The translations under genes were made by a program, and so were the position numbers. The notes under the pieces were generated by a model. The model saw only the letters and a list, made by a program, of their open reading frames with translations, was not told the DNA's origin and ran no database searches. From DTDR01 sp964505415 (GTDB lineage Bacteria; Hydrothermota; Tepidihabitantia; Tepidihabitantales; DTDR01): a DNA stretch of 64,000 nucleotides. This document shows, one piece after another, positions 1 through 9,097 of the stretch (positions are counted from its first letter, which is position 1; every line of letters starts with the position of its first letter). The stretch spans positions 1 to 64,000 of the forward strand of contig CAZDHW010000007.1 in NCBI GenBank assembly GCA_964505415.1, in the 5' to 3' direction.

Positions 1-3000
1 TTTTTTTCTTTAAGTTTTTCTTTAAATAATTTTAAGGAAGTAACTTTTTTGGCCGGACTTTCTTCTTTTGCTTATCAATTAGGGGCAATTAAGGAATTTT
101 CTCTGCCGCCTGATTTTAAAAAACCCCTTTTGGGGATTTTGGAAGGAAAAGAAGTTTTTTTAGAAGAAAAAGAAGATTTTTTAAAGATTGAAACCTTAGA
201 AGTAAGGGGAAATAGGTTATTAAGGGTAAGTTATTTTCCCTTTTTAATAAAAGATAATAAGGTTTTTTTTAAAGAAGCGAAATTTTACTACGAAGAGCCA
301 AAACTCACTTATGAAAGATTGCCTTCTTTGGATACTTTGAAAAATGTTTTTCAAGAGGCTTTTTTTATTTTTAAGATTGAGATTGATAGTAGTGGGCTTT
401 ATCAGATTACCGGCAAGGAGTTGAAAAAAGCCGGGCTGCCTTTGGAGCAGATTAATCCCGATAATTTTCAACTTTTTTCTATTGGTCCTTATCTGCCTAA
501 TAGGTTTTATCCTGATACCATGGTAGAGGTGCCCATTATTGTTAAAAATAAGGAAGCCGGAAAGTTTAAAGAAGATGATTATTTGCTTTTTTATGGAAGG
601 GGTGCTTCCTTTTTTTATAATAATTTTTCTTTTTATTGTCAGAATTTGTATAGTTTGAATAATGTCTATTGGCTTTTTTACGGAGCTAAATTGGGCAAAA
701 GAATGAGGGAAGTTTCTTCTCTGCCTGATGATATTTCTTTGGGTAAAGATTATTTTAAAGAGAAAAAGCATTTTGAAGAAGATAAAGATTGTCCAGCCCG
801 GGGTGGGCTTTTGTGGATTTGGGAGAAGATTGAAAAGGGTTCTAATGAAGATTGTAAAGAAGTTTTTTATTCTTTTGCGATTCCGGGAATTTTTAAGCTC
901 CTTTCTTTAAAGGCAAAAATCTTTTGTGATAATTACAGCGATTTTAATTTAAAAGTTTTTGTTGATGATAAATTTTTTGATTCTTTAAAGGTTTTTTCTG
1001 CCCAAAGTCCCAATGGTTTTTTGTATGCGAAAGATACTTTTTTAGAAGTAAATAGCCCCCTTTCTTTAAGATTGGCTTTTTGTAAAGAAAATAGGGCTTT
1101 AAATTTTTATACTGATTATTTTGAGTTTACCTATTTAAGAAAACTTGATTTTAACTATGCGCCCTTTTTTGTTTTCCTTGATTCAATAAAAAAATATTAT
1201 TTAAAGATTAAAAGACCAAAAGAACCAATAATTTTGGATATTACCGATGAGTTTTGCCCGAAACTTTTAAAAGATTATTTGATAAAGAATGATACCCTTT
1301 ATTTAGCCTATAATGTTTTTTCTTCTTCAGTTCTTTATGTTACCGATTTGAAGAAAGTAAGGAAAGTGAAAAAGATTGAAAATAAGAGTGAGTATAAAAA
1401 TTCTAATATTCATGCCCTTAATGCCGATTATTTTATTATTGTGCCTGATGAACTTTTTTATGTTGCTAAGAAACTTTTAAGTTTAAGAAGGGGAATAAGG
1501 GGAGAAATAATAAGGCTTTCGGAGATTTGTGACCATTATAATTTTGGTATTTTTGAGCCTTATGCGTTAAAGAAGTTTTTTGCCTTAAAAAGACCTTTAT
1601 ACGGAGTTTTATTGGGTGATGCTACCTATGATTATCGGGGACTTATTACTAAAAAACCCCAGGTTTTTACCTATGAAATTGGTTATGGTTTTGATTATGA
1701 GGTTTATAATACTTCAATCTATGCCCTTGATAGTTATTTTGCCGATTTTGAAGGTGATGGGAGAAGTCCGGATTTTATTTTAGCCAGACTACCTTTAAGA
1801 AATGAAAAAGAGGTAGTTTCTTATTTAAAAAAAATAGAGGAATATGAAAAAAACTTAGCTCCTTATAAAAAAAGATTTTTACTTTTAGCCGATGATGAAT
1901 ATAAGGGCAGCCCAGATATTTTTGATGAGTTTCGGGATACCCACATAAGAAATTGTGAAAATATTGCTTCTTTAATTCCTAAGGATTATTTGGTTTATAA
2001 ACTTTATTTAACCGAATTTCCCTTTCTTGGAGAATATGATAAGACCAATGCCCGGGATGAGTTTTTAAATTTTTTAAAGAAGGGAATGGCTTTCTGTTTT
2101 TATTTTGGTCATGGTGCTGGTTTTCAGATTGCCCACGAGAAGCTTTTGACTTTGGCGGATGTTTCAAAAGTAAAGGCAAGACCAAATTATCCAATTGGTT
2201 ATTTTGGCTCTTGTGGTGTTGGGCGATTTGATGATACCAAGTTTGAGGCCCTTTGCGAAGAACTGATAAGAAATGAAGAAGGTTTTATTGCCACTATTGG
2301 TGCGATAAAGGGAACTTCCCCCTTTTCTAATGAAGAACTTTTAAGAAGATTCCTCTTTTCCCTTATTTATGATAATGAAGATACCTTAGGCAAGGCATTC
2401 TTTAATGCCTGGCTTATAAATCCCTTTTATCATTTATTTGCTGAACCAATTATTAAAATAAACCTGCCAAAAAGAAGAGCTTTTCCCGTAGAGATAGAAG
2501 GAACACCTTTCTTGCCCGGTAAGAAAAGTGAAATAAAAGTTAATTTTGAAAAAGGTGCCACCGCCACCGCAATTAGTTTAAATTTGGGTAAGAAAAAAAG
2601 AAGATACAAATCAAGGGTTATTGATATTACTTATCTTTTGGAAGGTGAAGAGGTTTTTTTGATAAAAGAGAATTTAAAAGATTCTTTTTATTCTTTTGTT
2701 TTTACCTTTCCGAAAGGATTGCCCTTAGATACCGTCTTTCTTTCTTCACCGGAAAATTATTATTGGGAAGTACCGAAAACTTTAAATTTATCAATCTTCT
2801 ATTTAAAAAAAGATTCTTCTTTCACCTTTAATATTGATACTTTAATGCGGGATACCTTGCCTTATCTTTCTTTGGATACCACACCGCCAACAATAAGCCT
2901 TTTTGCCTTTAATAAAGAATTGAAAGATACGAACGAAATATTAAAAGATTTTCTTTTGGAAATAAGGGCTTTTGATGAAAGCGGAATTTTTTTAGCAGAA

Positions 3001-3477
3001 AAAAAACCCTATTCACCAAAGATTGTTTTTTCTAATGAAGAAATTCCTTTATCTTCTTATTTCTTTTATACTTTTCCTTATTATTATGCCCAAGTGCCAA
3101 TAAGTTTAAAAGAAGAAAATACCTTATTAAGGGTTATTATCTATGATAATCTTTTAAATAAAAGCGAGAAGAAGGTTTTTTTAAAGACAAGAATATTAAA
3201 AAAGCTAATTGTCAGCTCTCTAAAAATAGTTTCCTTAAAAAATACTATCTATTTTACTTTTAATCTTTCGGAACCAGCGATTTTTAACCTGAAGCTTTAT
3301 TCACTTAACGGCCGAAAATTATTAGAAAGAAATAATTTGTTTTTAAATTACGGCTTTAACACTATTACTATTAATAATTCTTTTAAAAGGGGTGTTTATC
3401 TTTATAAACTAACTTTTTCTTCCTTAGAAAGAAAAGAGAAAGAAGAGGTTTACGGGAAGTTTTTAATTGACTATTAG
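1..3477 (+). CDS. Gingipain-type C25 cysteine peptidase with C-terminal sorting-like domain (5' partial)
   Basis: A large secreted cysteine peptidase of family C25 (gingipain/PorU type). The frame is open from base 1. The first usable start, TTG 49 after AAGGAAG at 34-40, already lies inside a gingipain-like propeptide, so the N terminus probably lies upstream of the window. Counting from TTG 49, a propeptide-like beta region covers about 1-110. The catalytic domain carries His688 (FYFGHGAGF) and Cys722 (YFGSCGVGRFDD). Ig-like segments follow, and the last 80 or so residues (NLKLYSLNGRKLLE, GVYLYKLTF) resemble type IX secretion sorting domains. It could be the PorU-like enzyme that removes sorting domains or an ordinary secreted protease; the sequence does not decide. 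Confidence 0.85.
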   Translation, partial: FFSLSFSLNNFKEVTFLAGLSSFAYQLGAIKEFSLPPDFKKPLLGILEGKEVFLEEKEDFLKIETLEVRGNRLLRVSYFPFLIKDNKVFFKEAKFYYEEPKLTYERLPSLDTLKNVFQEAFFIFKIEIDSSGLYQITGKELKKAGLPLEQINPDNFQLFSIGPYLPNRFYPDTMVEVPIIVKNKEAGKFKEDDYLLFYGRGASFFYNNFSFYCQNLYSLNNVYWLFYGAKLGKRMREVSSLPDDISLGKDYFKEKKHFEEDKDCPARGGLLWIWEKIEKGSNEDCKEVFYSFAIPGIFKLLSLKAKIFCDNYSDFNLKVFVDDKFFDSLKVFSAQSPNGFLYAKDTFLEVNSPLSLRLAFCKENRALNFYTDYFEFTYLRKLDFNYAPFFVFLDSIKKYYLKIKRPKEPIILDITDEFCPKLLKDYLIKNDTLYLAYNVFSSSVLYVTDLKKVRKVKKIENKSEYKNSNIHALNADYFIIVPDELFYVAKKLLSLRRGIRGEIIRLSEICDHYNFGIFEPYALKKFFALKRPLYGVLLGDATYDYRGLITKKPQVFTYEIGYGFDYEVYNTSIYALDSYFADFEGDGRSPDFILARLPLRNEKEVVSYLKKIEEYEKNLAPYKKRFLLLADDEYKGSPDIFDEFRDTHIRNCENIASLIPKDYLVYKLYLTEFPFLGEYDKTNARDEFLNFLKKGMAFCFYFGHGAGFQIAHEKLLTLADVSKVKARPNYPIGYFGSCGVGRFDDTKFEALCEELIRNEEGFIATIGAIKGTSPFSNEELLRRFLFSLIYDNEDTLGKAFFNAWLINPFYHLFAEPIIKINLPKRRAFPVEIEGTPFLPGKKSEIKVNFEKGATATAISLNLGKKKRRYKSRVIDITYLLEGEEVFLIKENLKDSFYSFVFTFPKGLPLDTVFLSSPENYYWEVPKTLNLSIFYLKKDSSFTFNIDTLMRDTLPYLSLDTTPPTISLFAFNKELKDTNEILKDFLLEIRAFDESGIFLAEKKPYSPKIVFSNEEIPLSSYFFYTFPYYYAQVPISLKEENTLLRVIIYDNLLNKSEKKVFLKTRILKKLIVSSLKIVSLKNTIYFTFNLSEPAIFNLKLYSLNGRKLLERNNLFLNYGFNTITINNSFKRGVYLYKLTFSSLERKEKEEVYGKFLIDY

Positions 3478-3495
3478 CTTTTTTTTATTTATTAT
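3467..3495 (+). promoter_or_regulatory. Predicted leaderless promoter of trkA
   Basis: TTGACT at 3467-3472, a 17-base spacer and TATTAT at 3490-3495, ending 5 bases before the trkA ATG at 3501. There is no Shine-Dalgarno sequence. The -35 box overlaps the end of the C25 peptidase gene. The predicted transcript starts at or next to the ATG. Confidence 0.55.
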
Positions 3496-3500
3496 TTATT

Positions 3501-4184
3501 ATGACCTTTTGTGTTATTGGTTTGGGAAGATTTGGTAGCCAACTGGCAAAGGCATTGCTGGATGAAGGTTTTGAAGTGATTGTGATTGATAAGGATGATG
3601 AGAAGGTGAGTGAATTTAGTGAAAAGGCTAGTGGTGCCTTGATTTTGGATGCTACTGATGAGAAGGCTTTAAAAGAAGCGGGCATTTCGGAAGTTGATTG
3701 CTGTGTGGTTAGTGTTGGTCAAAAGATTGATGCCAGTATTTTAATCGTAATGCATTTAAAGACCCTGGGAGTAAAAGAAGTGGTGGTGAAAGCAGTTGAC
3801 GAATTACATGCGGAGATTTTAAAAAGGATTGGTGCCGATAAAGTTATTTTACCCGAAAAAGAGACGGCTGTCCGATTGGCCAAGACTTATCGTTCCAAAA
3901 GATTTTTTGAAGTTTTAGAAGTTAATCCCGAATACACCATTGTGGAAACCTCGGCACCAAATAGATTTGCTAATAAAACCTTAAAAGAATTGCGATTACG
4001 AGAAGACTACGGAATTACCGTAATTTTGATAAAAAGGAAATCACCCTATCTTAACGAAAAAGGTTTGCCCGTTATGAAAGAGGAAATTATCGTTTCGCCT
4101 AAGGGTGAAGATTTTATTTTCGAAAACGACATCTTGATAATTTTAGGAAAAGAAAAAGATTTAGAAAGATTATTAAAAGAATAA
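3501..4184 (+). CDS. trkA: TrkA/KtrA-type K+ channel regulatory subunit
   Basis: Cytoplasmic gating subunit of a Trk/Ktr potassium uptake channel. An N-terminal RCK domain has the Rossmann nucleotide-binding loop GLGRFGSQLA (residues 7-16) and the acidic strand-end VIDKDDE near 30. A C-terminal TrkA_C domain covers about 140-227 and ends ENDILIILGKEKDLERL. The length of 227 residues matches single-RCK proteins such as KtrA, not the double-length E. coli TrkA. No TrkH/KtrB membrane partner lies in the window. The TPR gene begins 1 base after the stop, so the two are probably cotranscribed. Confidence 0.9.
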   Translation: MTFCVIGLGRFGSQLAKALLDEGFEVIVIDKDDEKVSEFSEKASGALILDATDEKALKEAGISEVDCCVVSVGQKIDASILIVMHLKTLGVKEVVVKAVDELHAEILKRIGADKVILPEKETAVRLAKTYRSKRFFEVLEVNPEYTIVETSAPNRFANKTLKELRLREDYGITVILIKRKSPYLNEKGLPVMKEEIIVSPKGEDFIFENDILIILGKEKDLERLLKE

Positions 4185-4185
4185 A

Positions 4186-4452
4186 ATGAAAAAAACAAAA
4201 AAAGCCACCTACGAAGAAATTTTGGAAACTGCCCAGTTTTATCTTTTAAATAAAAATTATGAAAAGGCAATTAAATTGTTTGAAAAAGCCTTGAAAGAAA
4301 AACCCGATTATCTTATCTATTACCAATTGGGCATTGCCTATGAAGGTTTAAACGAGAGGGATAAGGCTAAGGAAATGTATCGGGAATGTTTAAAGTTAAA
4401 TCCTAATTTTGAGGAAGCCAATAAAAGGCTTGATGAGTTAGTAAAAGAATGA
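4186..4452 (+). CDS. Small tetratricopeptide-repeat protein
   Basis: An 88-residue cytoplasmic protein made of about two TPR units, EKAIKLFEKALKEKPDYLIYYQLG and a following copy ending in ECLKLNPNFEEANKRLDEL. The helices are amphipathic with the usual small residues and the LKLNP turn. It has no signal peptide. It starts 1 base after trkA and overlaps the next gene by 4 bases (ATGA), so it is translationally coupled to the MEMO-AMMECR1 gene. TPR domains bind proteins; the partner is unknown. Confidence 0.8.
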   Translation: MKKTKKATYEEILETAQFYLLNKNYEKAIKLFEKALKEKPDYLIYYQLGIAYEGLNERDKAKEMYRECLKLNPNFEEANKRLDELVKE

Positions 4453-5930
4453 GACTTTTTATTATAATTTTATTATTAATTTTTATGTGTGGTTCCAAGC
4501 CCCAAAAATTGGAGGTTAAAATGAAAAGAAAACCTTTTGTGAGTGGTCAATTTTATCCGGATAATAAAAAGGAGCTAAAAGAAATTATTGAAAATTATTT
4601 GCAAGCGGCTGAAGTTTCGGAGGTTAAAGAAAAGATTATTGGGGTTTTGGTTCCCCATGCCGGCTACCCCTATTCTGGTGGAGTTGCCGCTTTCAGTTAT
4701 AAAGCTCTTAAAGATAAAAATATTAACACAATTATTATGCTCGGTCCTTCCCATCAGGCAACCTTTGAAGGTTTTGCCCTCTATGGTGATGGTTTCTGGG
4801 AAACACCCTTAGGAGAAGTGGCAATTGATGAAGAAGTGGCAAAGAAACTTAAAAGTAAATGTTTGCTTTTAAAAGAGAATAAAAATGCCCATAATTATGA
4901 GCATTCCTTAGAAGTACAACTTCCTTTTTTACAGGTAATTTTGAAAGATTTTAAAATTGTGCCGATAATGACTCTTTTCCCGAAGTATGAAGAGTGTGAA
5001 AGTTTGGCAAAGGCGATTAGTGAAGTGATAAGAGAAAGTAAAAAAAATATCATCTTTTTAATCTCCTCTGATTTGTATCACGGCTATTCTTATAAAGAAT
5101 GTGTGGAAACTGATAAAAAAACCTTAAGTTATATTGAAAGACTTTCCCCAAAAGATTTCTATAATGCCCTTTTAAAAGAAGAGGTAGCCGCTTGTGGGGG
5201 TTTTCCAATTGTTATTGGTATGCTGATAGCAAAAAATCTTTCGGAAAAAGTAAAAGCAAAAGTATTAAAATATACCAATTCTAATGAAGTAATGGGCGTT
5301 AAAAGTGGCTATTGTGTTGGCTATTCTTCGGTAATTTTCACTATTCCCCAAGATAATTCCCAACCGCAAAATAAAGAAGAATTTACACTGAATCTAACCG
5401 AAGAGGAGAAAAAAGAATTGTTAAATATTGCCCGTAAGACTTTAGAAAGTTATCTGAAAGAAGGAAAAATACCGGATTTTAAAGTTACTTCTTCTAAATT
5501 ACAAGAAAAATATGGCGTTTTTGTCACCTTAGAAAAATATGGTGAATTAAGGGGTTGTATTGGTTACATTGAAGGGTTTAAACCATTATATGAAGGAGTT
5601 ATTGATAATGCAATTAATGCCGCTTTAAGAGACCCCAGATTTCCGCCCGTAACCTATAAGGAACTAAAAGAGATTAAAATTGAAATCACTATTTTATCAC
5701 CATTAAAAAAAATAAAAGATTTGAATGAAATCCAGGTTGGTAAACACGGATTATTTATCAAAAAGGGAATTTATCAAGGGCTCCTTCTCCCCCAAGTGGC
5801 CGTTGAATACCATTGGGATCGAGAAACATTTTTAAGGCATACCTGCCTGAAAGCCGGCTTACCCCCAGAAAGTTACAAAGATAAAGATACCGAAATTTAT
5901 ATCTTTGAAGGTTTGATAATTAGTGAATAA
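4449..5930 (+). CDS. MEMO1-AMMECR1 fusion protein (AmmeMemoRadiSam B plus A)
   Basis: A fusion of two members of the AmmeMemoRadiSam trio. Residues about 28-300 are a MEMO1/LigB-like domain with conserved VPHAGY, LGPSHQ, SSDLYHG and AACGGFP metal-site motifs. Residues about 310-493 are AMMECR1 with RGCIGYIEG. The radical SAM partner is not in the window. Two starts are plausible. ATG 4449 overlaps the TPR stop and encodes a hydrophobic leader with a Cys (LLLIFMCGS), which would export the protein. ATG 4521 is in frame, sits 5 bases after GGAGG at 4511-4515, and gives a 469-residue cytoplasmic protein starting MKRKPFVSGQFYP. The biochemical function of the family is unsettled. Confidence 0.85.
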   Translation: MRLFIIILLLIFMCGSKPQKLEVKMKRKPFVSGQFYPDNKKELKEIIENYLQAAEVSEVKEKIIGVLVPHAGYPYSGGVAAFSYKALKDKNINTIIMLGPSHQATFEGFALYGDGFWETPLGEVAIDEEVAKKLKSKCLLLKENKNAHNYEHSLEVQLPFLQVILKDFKIVPIMTLFPKYEECESLAKAISEVIRESKKNIIFLISSDLYHGYSYKECVETDKKTLSYIERLSPKDFYNALLKEEVAACGGFPIVIGMLIAKNLSEKVKAKVLKYTNSNEVMGVKSGYCVGYSSVIFTIPQDNSQPQNKEEFTLNLTEEEKKELLNIARKTLESYLKEGKIPDFKVTSSKLQEKYGVFVTLEKYGELRGCIGYIEGFKPLYEGVIDNAINAALRDPRFPPVTYKELKEIKIEITILSPLKKIKDLNEIQVGKHGLFIKKGIYQGLLLPQVAVEYHWDRETFLRHTCLKAGLPPESYKDKDTEIYIFEGLIISE

Positions 5931-5957
5931 TTGACAAAAAATAAAAAATAGTATCTT
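5931..5957 (+). promoter_or_regulatory. Predicted promoter of the LVIVD-repeat gene
   Basis: TTGACA at 5931-5936, a 15-base spacer and TATCTT at 5952-5957. Unlike most promoters here, it leaves room for a short leader with a strong AAGGAGG site at 5965-5971, 4 bases before ATG 5976. Confidence 0.45.
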
Positions 5958-5975
5958 TAACAAAAAGGAGGCCTT

Positions 5976-6983
5976 ATGAGAAAGAAAAAGGTATTTTTTT
6001 TATTTTTAATTTTTACTTTTCTTTTAAGCAAAAATTTTTCTTACGATAAGAAAAGAACTATTTTATTTTATGCTTTTGGGAAAAAGGTCTTCTTTTATAA
6101 TGCTAAAAGAAAGGATTTAAGAATTTTACCGGTAGAAATCACGGCTAACAGTGGCATAAAGAGTGTCTTTTATTTTAAAAATAAATTATATCTGGCAACT
6201 AAGGATGGTGTGGAGATTTGGGATGTAAGTGATCTTTATCATCCTTTTCGCATTACTTCTTTTTTTGAAAAATATCCCAATGATATAAAAGTAATCAATT
6301 CCTTTCTTTTTTTAGCAACTGAAAAAGATGGTTTAAAGATTTATGAGATTGAAGATATTAACTTTCCCAAAAAGATAGCTGAAATTGCTACCTTAGGAAC
6401 CCCAATGAATATCTTTATCTTAAAAAACTTTTTATATCTTGCTGATAAGGAAGGTGGTTTAAGGATAATTGATATAAAAGATATTTATAATCCGAGAGAG
6501 GTTGGGTATTATGAAGAGGTAACGCCAATTTTAGATGTCTACGGAGAGAATAATTTGGTCTATTTAGCTTGCGGTAGAAAAGGTTTGGCAATATTAGATA
6601 CCAAGTTAAAAAGTTATCCGGAAGAAATAATCCAATATTCTTCCGAAGGCTATACTACTACGCTTTTTTTCTTTAAACCTTATCTTTATTTGGCAAACAA
6701 TGAAGGTGGCTTAAGGATAATTGATATAAGAAAGCCTTACTCACCAAAAGAGATTTATTATGATGATGAATACGAAGTAAAAGATGTTTTTGTCAATTTT
6801 CCTTATGCCTATCTGGCAACTGAAGATGGTTTAAAAGTAATAAAAGTTGGTGAAAAAAGAGAATTGCTTTCTTTTTTAACTGATCTTTTTTATCTTTTTA
6901 TTTTACTAATAATTATTTTCTATTTATTTTACCGGATTAATAAGATAATAAAAGAATGGAAAGAAAAAAAGGTGTTTAGATAA
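5976..6983 (+). CDS. LVIVD-repeat beta-propeller-like protein, membrane anchored
   Basis: An exported repeat protein of unknown role. It begins with a signal peptide (MRKKKVFFLFLIFTFLLSK). The body, about residues 50-285, holds six or so LVIVD-type repeats, for example YLADKEGGLRIIDIKDIYNP and YLANNEGGLRIIDIRKPYSP. These probably form a beta-propeller. A C-terminal transmembrane helix (FYLFILLIIIFYLFY) precedes a basic tail, so the propeller should face the periplasm. The start is set by AAGGAGG at 5965-5971. The stop overlaps the stop of the convergent membrane gene by 8 bases. Confidence 0.75.
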   Translation: MRKKKVFFLFLIFTFLLSKNFSYDKKRTILFYAFGKKVFFYNAKRKDLRILPVEITANSGIKSVFYFKNKLYLATKDGVEIWDVSDLYHPFRITSFFEKYPNDIKVINSFLFLATEKDGLKIYEIEDINFPKKIAEIATLGTPMNIFILKNFLYLADKEGGLRIIDIKDIYNPREVGYYEEVTPILDVYGENNLVYLACGRKGLAILDTKLKSYPEEIIQYSSEGYTTTLFFFKPYLYLANNEGGLRIIDIRKPYSPKEIYYDDEYEVKDVFVNFPYAYLATEDGLKVIKVGEKRELLSFLTDLFYLFILLIIIFYLFYRINKIIKEWKEKKVFR

Positions 6984-7587
6984 TGCGCAAAAAATTATGT
7001 AAAAGAAAATATATCCGACCGATTAATAAAGAGATTCTTGCCATTACCGTATAGCCGAAAGAAGCACCAAAAGCGACCATAATAAAAATTATTCCCAAAC
7101 GAGAAAATAATTTTAGCGAGCCTTTAAATTCCTTAGAAAAATAAAAATAGATAATTGTGGAAATTACGCCAATTACTAATAAAATATTATTGATATTAGT
7201 TAATGGTAATAAAGTAGCACCAATTTGGGGAATTAAGAAACCTTGAATACTGGCAGTGACTCCTAAACCCGCACCGATACCAATCGTAAAGGCTAAAGGT
7301 ATTCGTGATAAAAAGGCAGTTTTTGGAAACCAACGGGTGAGCATTAAAATTCCTAAGATAGCTGGAATTATTAATATCCATTTTTCAATGCCGGTTTCAC
7401 TGATAAAACGGTCAATTAACATTGGTTTGATATCAAAGGACCAAACATAAATAACCCAAAAGCCAGCCGAGACACCAACATAAATATGTTCGGCCAGTTT
7501 GTAAAAAGGATTATCTTTGTATAAAAAAGAGAAGATAGCTAAGGTCAAAGTTGCTGCCAGCCAAGTACCAATAATATCTAATATCAT
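6976..7587 (-). CDS. Six-helix integral membrane protein, last gene of the DUF6754-type module
   Basis: A 203-residue inner-membrane protein with about six hydrophobic helices, beginning MILDIIGTWLAATLTLAIFSFLY. I do not recognise a named family. It is the fourth gene of a tightly coupled operon: its ATG overlaps the stop of the preceding gene by 4 bases, like the other junctions. A helix-loop such as PKTAFLSRIPLAFTIGIGAG suggests a structured membrane core. No catalytic motif is visible. It is probably a subunit of a membrane complex with its three neighbours. Confidence 0.65.
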   Translation of the reverse strand: MILDIIGTWLAATLTLAIFSFLYKDNPFYKLAEHIYVGVSAGFWVIYVWSFDIKPMLIDRFISETGIEKWILIIPAILGILMLTRWFPKTAFLSRIPLAFTIGIGAGLGVTASIQGFLIPQIGATLLPLTNINNILLVIGVISTIIYFYFSKEFKGSLKLFSRLGIIFIMVAFGASFGYTVMARISLLIGRIYFLLHNFLRII

Positions 7588-8405
7588 TTCTTTCTTCTTA
7601 AAATAAAATAGCCAATATTACCGACGATGATAAAAATAATTATTAAAAGATGGACAAACGATTGGGCCGGCATTCCTAAGATAGCGCTGCCAGCTTTTTT
7701 CACCAAAGTTTCGTACTCCGCCGCTCCTTGAAGACCACCAATGAGACCGACAATCTGTTTTGCCTGTAAATAAGGAAACATATCAGGAGCAACAACACCG
7801 GTTGTTCCTAATATTATTTTCTGATTAAAACGGGCACCAGCAAATTGAACCCAAGCATCACCAGTAGCCCCGGCTTCCAAACCGACTAAAATATCTATCT
7901 GTTGGTAATTTCTCACTTTTCTCATAAAAGGAAAAGAATCAATTGGAATACCTTTATAATCGGTTGGGAAAAAATCCCTTAGCTCTTTACCAATACCAAC
8001 CATTAAAGCAGTATATCCTGGACGATAACCAAGATTAACATAATCTTCGCCATATTTTTTATTATACTCTTTTGCAACCTGATTCAAAGCCATCTCGCCC
8101 AAAGGTAATCCCAATGCCCATTGACCCAATAAAATCACTTTAATATCCTTAGAAAAACAATGTCTTAAAATGGCAATAAGCATCGGTTGTAATTCTGGTT
8201 CGGAAGCGGCATCGTAATCAATAGAAATCATTACGATTGAACCTGGTTTTAAATTATCAATCTCCTTAAAAGCCCTTTTTACTTCTTCCGAAATCCTTAT
8301 GGGCATTATCATTTTGAAAAGCATCGGCAAACAAACTACTAAAAAAGTTAAAAGATAAATAATTCTTCGGTCAATTGTTGCCAGTTTGGTTAAAAATTCT
8401 CTCAT
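7584..8405 (-). CDS. Membrane-anchored alpha/beta-domain protein of the DUF6754-type module
   Basis: A 273-residue protein with an N-terminal transmembrane helix (IIYLLTFLVVCLPMLFKMI), a soluble alpha/beta domain at about 45-230, and a C-terminal helix (FVHLLIIIFIIVGNIGYFIL) followed by RRKK. The soluble part alternates strands and helices in a Rossmann-like way (PGSIVMISIDYD, DIKVILLGQWALG, IDILVGLEAGATGDAW). I recognise no enzyme motif. Flanking helices with both ends basic suggest the domain lies outside the inner membrane. ATGA overlaps join it to both neighbours. Confidence 0.65.
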   Translation of the reverse strand: MREFLTKLATIDRRIIYLLTFLVVCLPMLFKMIMPIRISEEVKRAFKEIDNLKPGSIVMISIDYDAASEPELQPMLIAILRHCFSKDIKVILLGQWALGLPLGEMALNQVAKEYNKKYGEDYVNLGYRPGYTALMVGIGKELRDFFPTDYKGIPIDSFPFMRKVRNYQQIDILVGLEAGATGDAWVQFAGARFNQKIILGTTGVVAPDMFPYLQAKQIVGLIGGLQGAAEYETLVKKAGSAILGMPAQSFVHLLIIIFIIVGNIGYFILRRKK

Positions 8406-9097
8406 TTGGTAATATAAGTTCTTTCAATACCTAAAATTATTCTTATTGACATTGCAATACCACCCAAGGCAGTACCGATAAAAATACCTCTCTTAGCAGC
8501 ATTTTGGGGAATATTCATTATCCAATCACTCACGATAGCAAAGATTTGAGTTTCGGAAATTTTTTCATAGGGGATTTTAAAAAGGAAAGAGATAAAGTAA
8601 GCAATTCCTTTGGAAATATAACCACCAATCGGTACCCGACCGAGCATAACGATGGTTGCCGCAATTAATAATAAAGTGGCTTCAAAGGTTCTTGCCCGAA
8701 ATGCCCGATAGGCAGCGGAAGCAATGAAGAAAGCAAGTAAAGCAAACATCGTTGCTTGAAGGGGAATAATCACATAGGTATAAAGAAACATAAAGGGCGA
8801 ATTTAAGGCAAAAGGGGTTTTAAATCTAAACCAGGAATAAAAACCTAAAATTAAAGTTAAAAATAAAGAAAGAATTAAAATAAAACTGTGGATATTAAAT
8901 TCTTTTTTTAATTTACCCAAATGATAGCGAACTAAACTATCTAAACCAAGTAAGACAGTAAAACCGGAGATTATTGAATACCAGATTAAAAACCTTTGTT
9001 CCAAATCGCCAAAAGGTTTATGGGGAATAAAGAAAGTAATGATTAAAAGCATGCCGGTAAAAAAAGTGATGATTAACGGTAATTGGTGTCTAATCAT
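8402..9097 (-). CDS. Seven-helix integral membrane protein of the DUF6754-type module
   Basis: A 231-residue polytopic protein with about seven hydrophobic segments, beginning MIRHQLPLIITFFTGMLLII. Basic loops such as YRAFRARTFEATLL suggest an inner-membrane orientation. I recognise no family and see no transport signature. It is second in the operon, with 4-base overlaps on both sides, and is predicted to be a core membrane subunit. Confidence 0.65.
   Translation of the reverse strand: MIRHQLPLIITFFTGMLLIITFFIPHKPFGDLEQRFLIWYSIISGFTVLLGLDSLVRYHLGKLKKEFNIHSFILILSLFLTLILGFYSWFRFKTPFALNSPFMFLYTYVIIPLQATMFALLAFFIASAAYRAFRARTFEATLLLIAATIVMLGRVPIGGYISKGIAYFISFLFKIPYEKISETQIFAIVSDWIMNIPQNAAKRGIFIGTALGGIAMSIRIILGIERTYITK

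Noticed and set aside
244..771. Antisense open frame of 175 codons within the C25 peptidase gene
   Set aside because: It lies wholly inside a real gene on the other strand, is low-complexity (Ile/Lys-rich) and matches no family.
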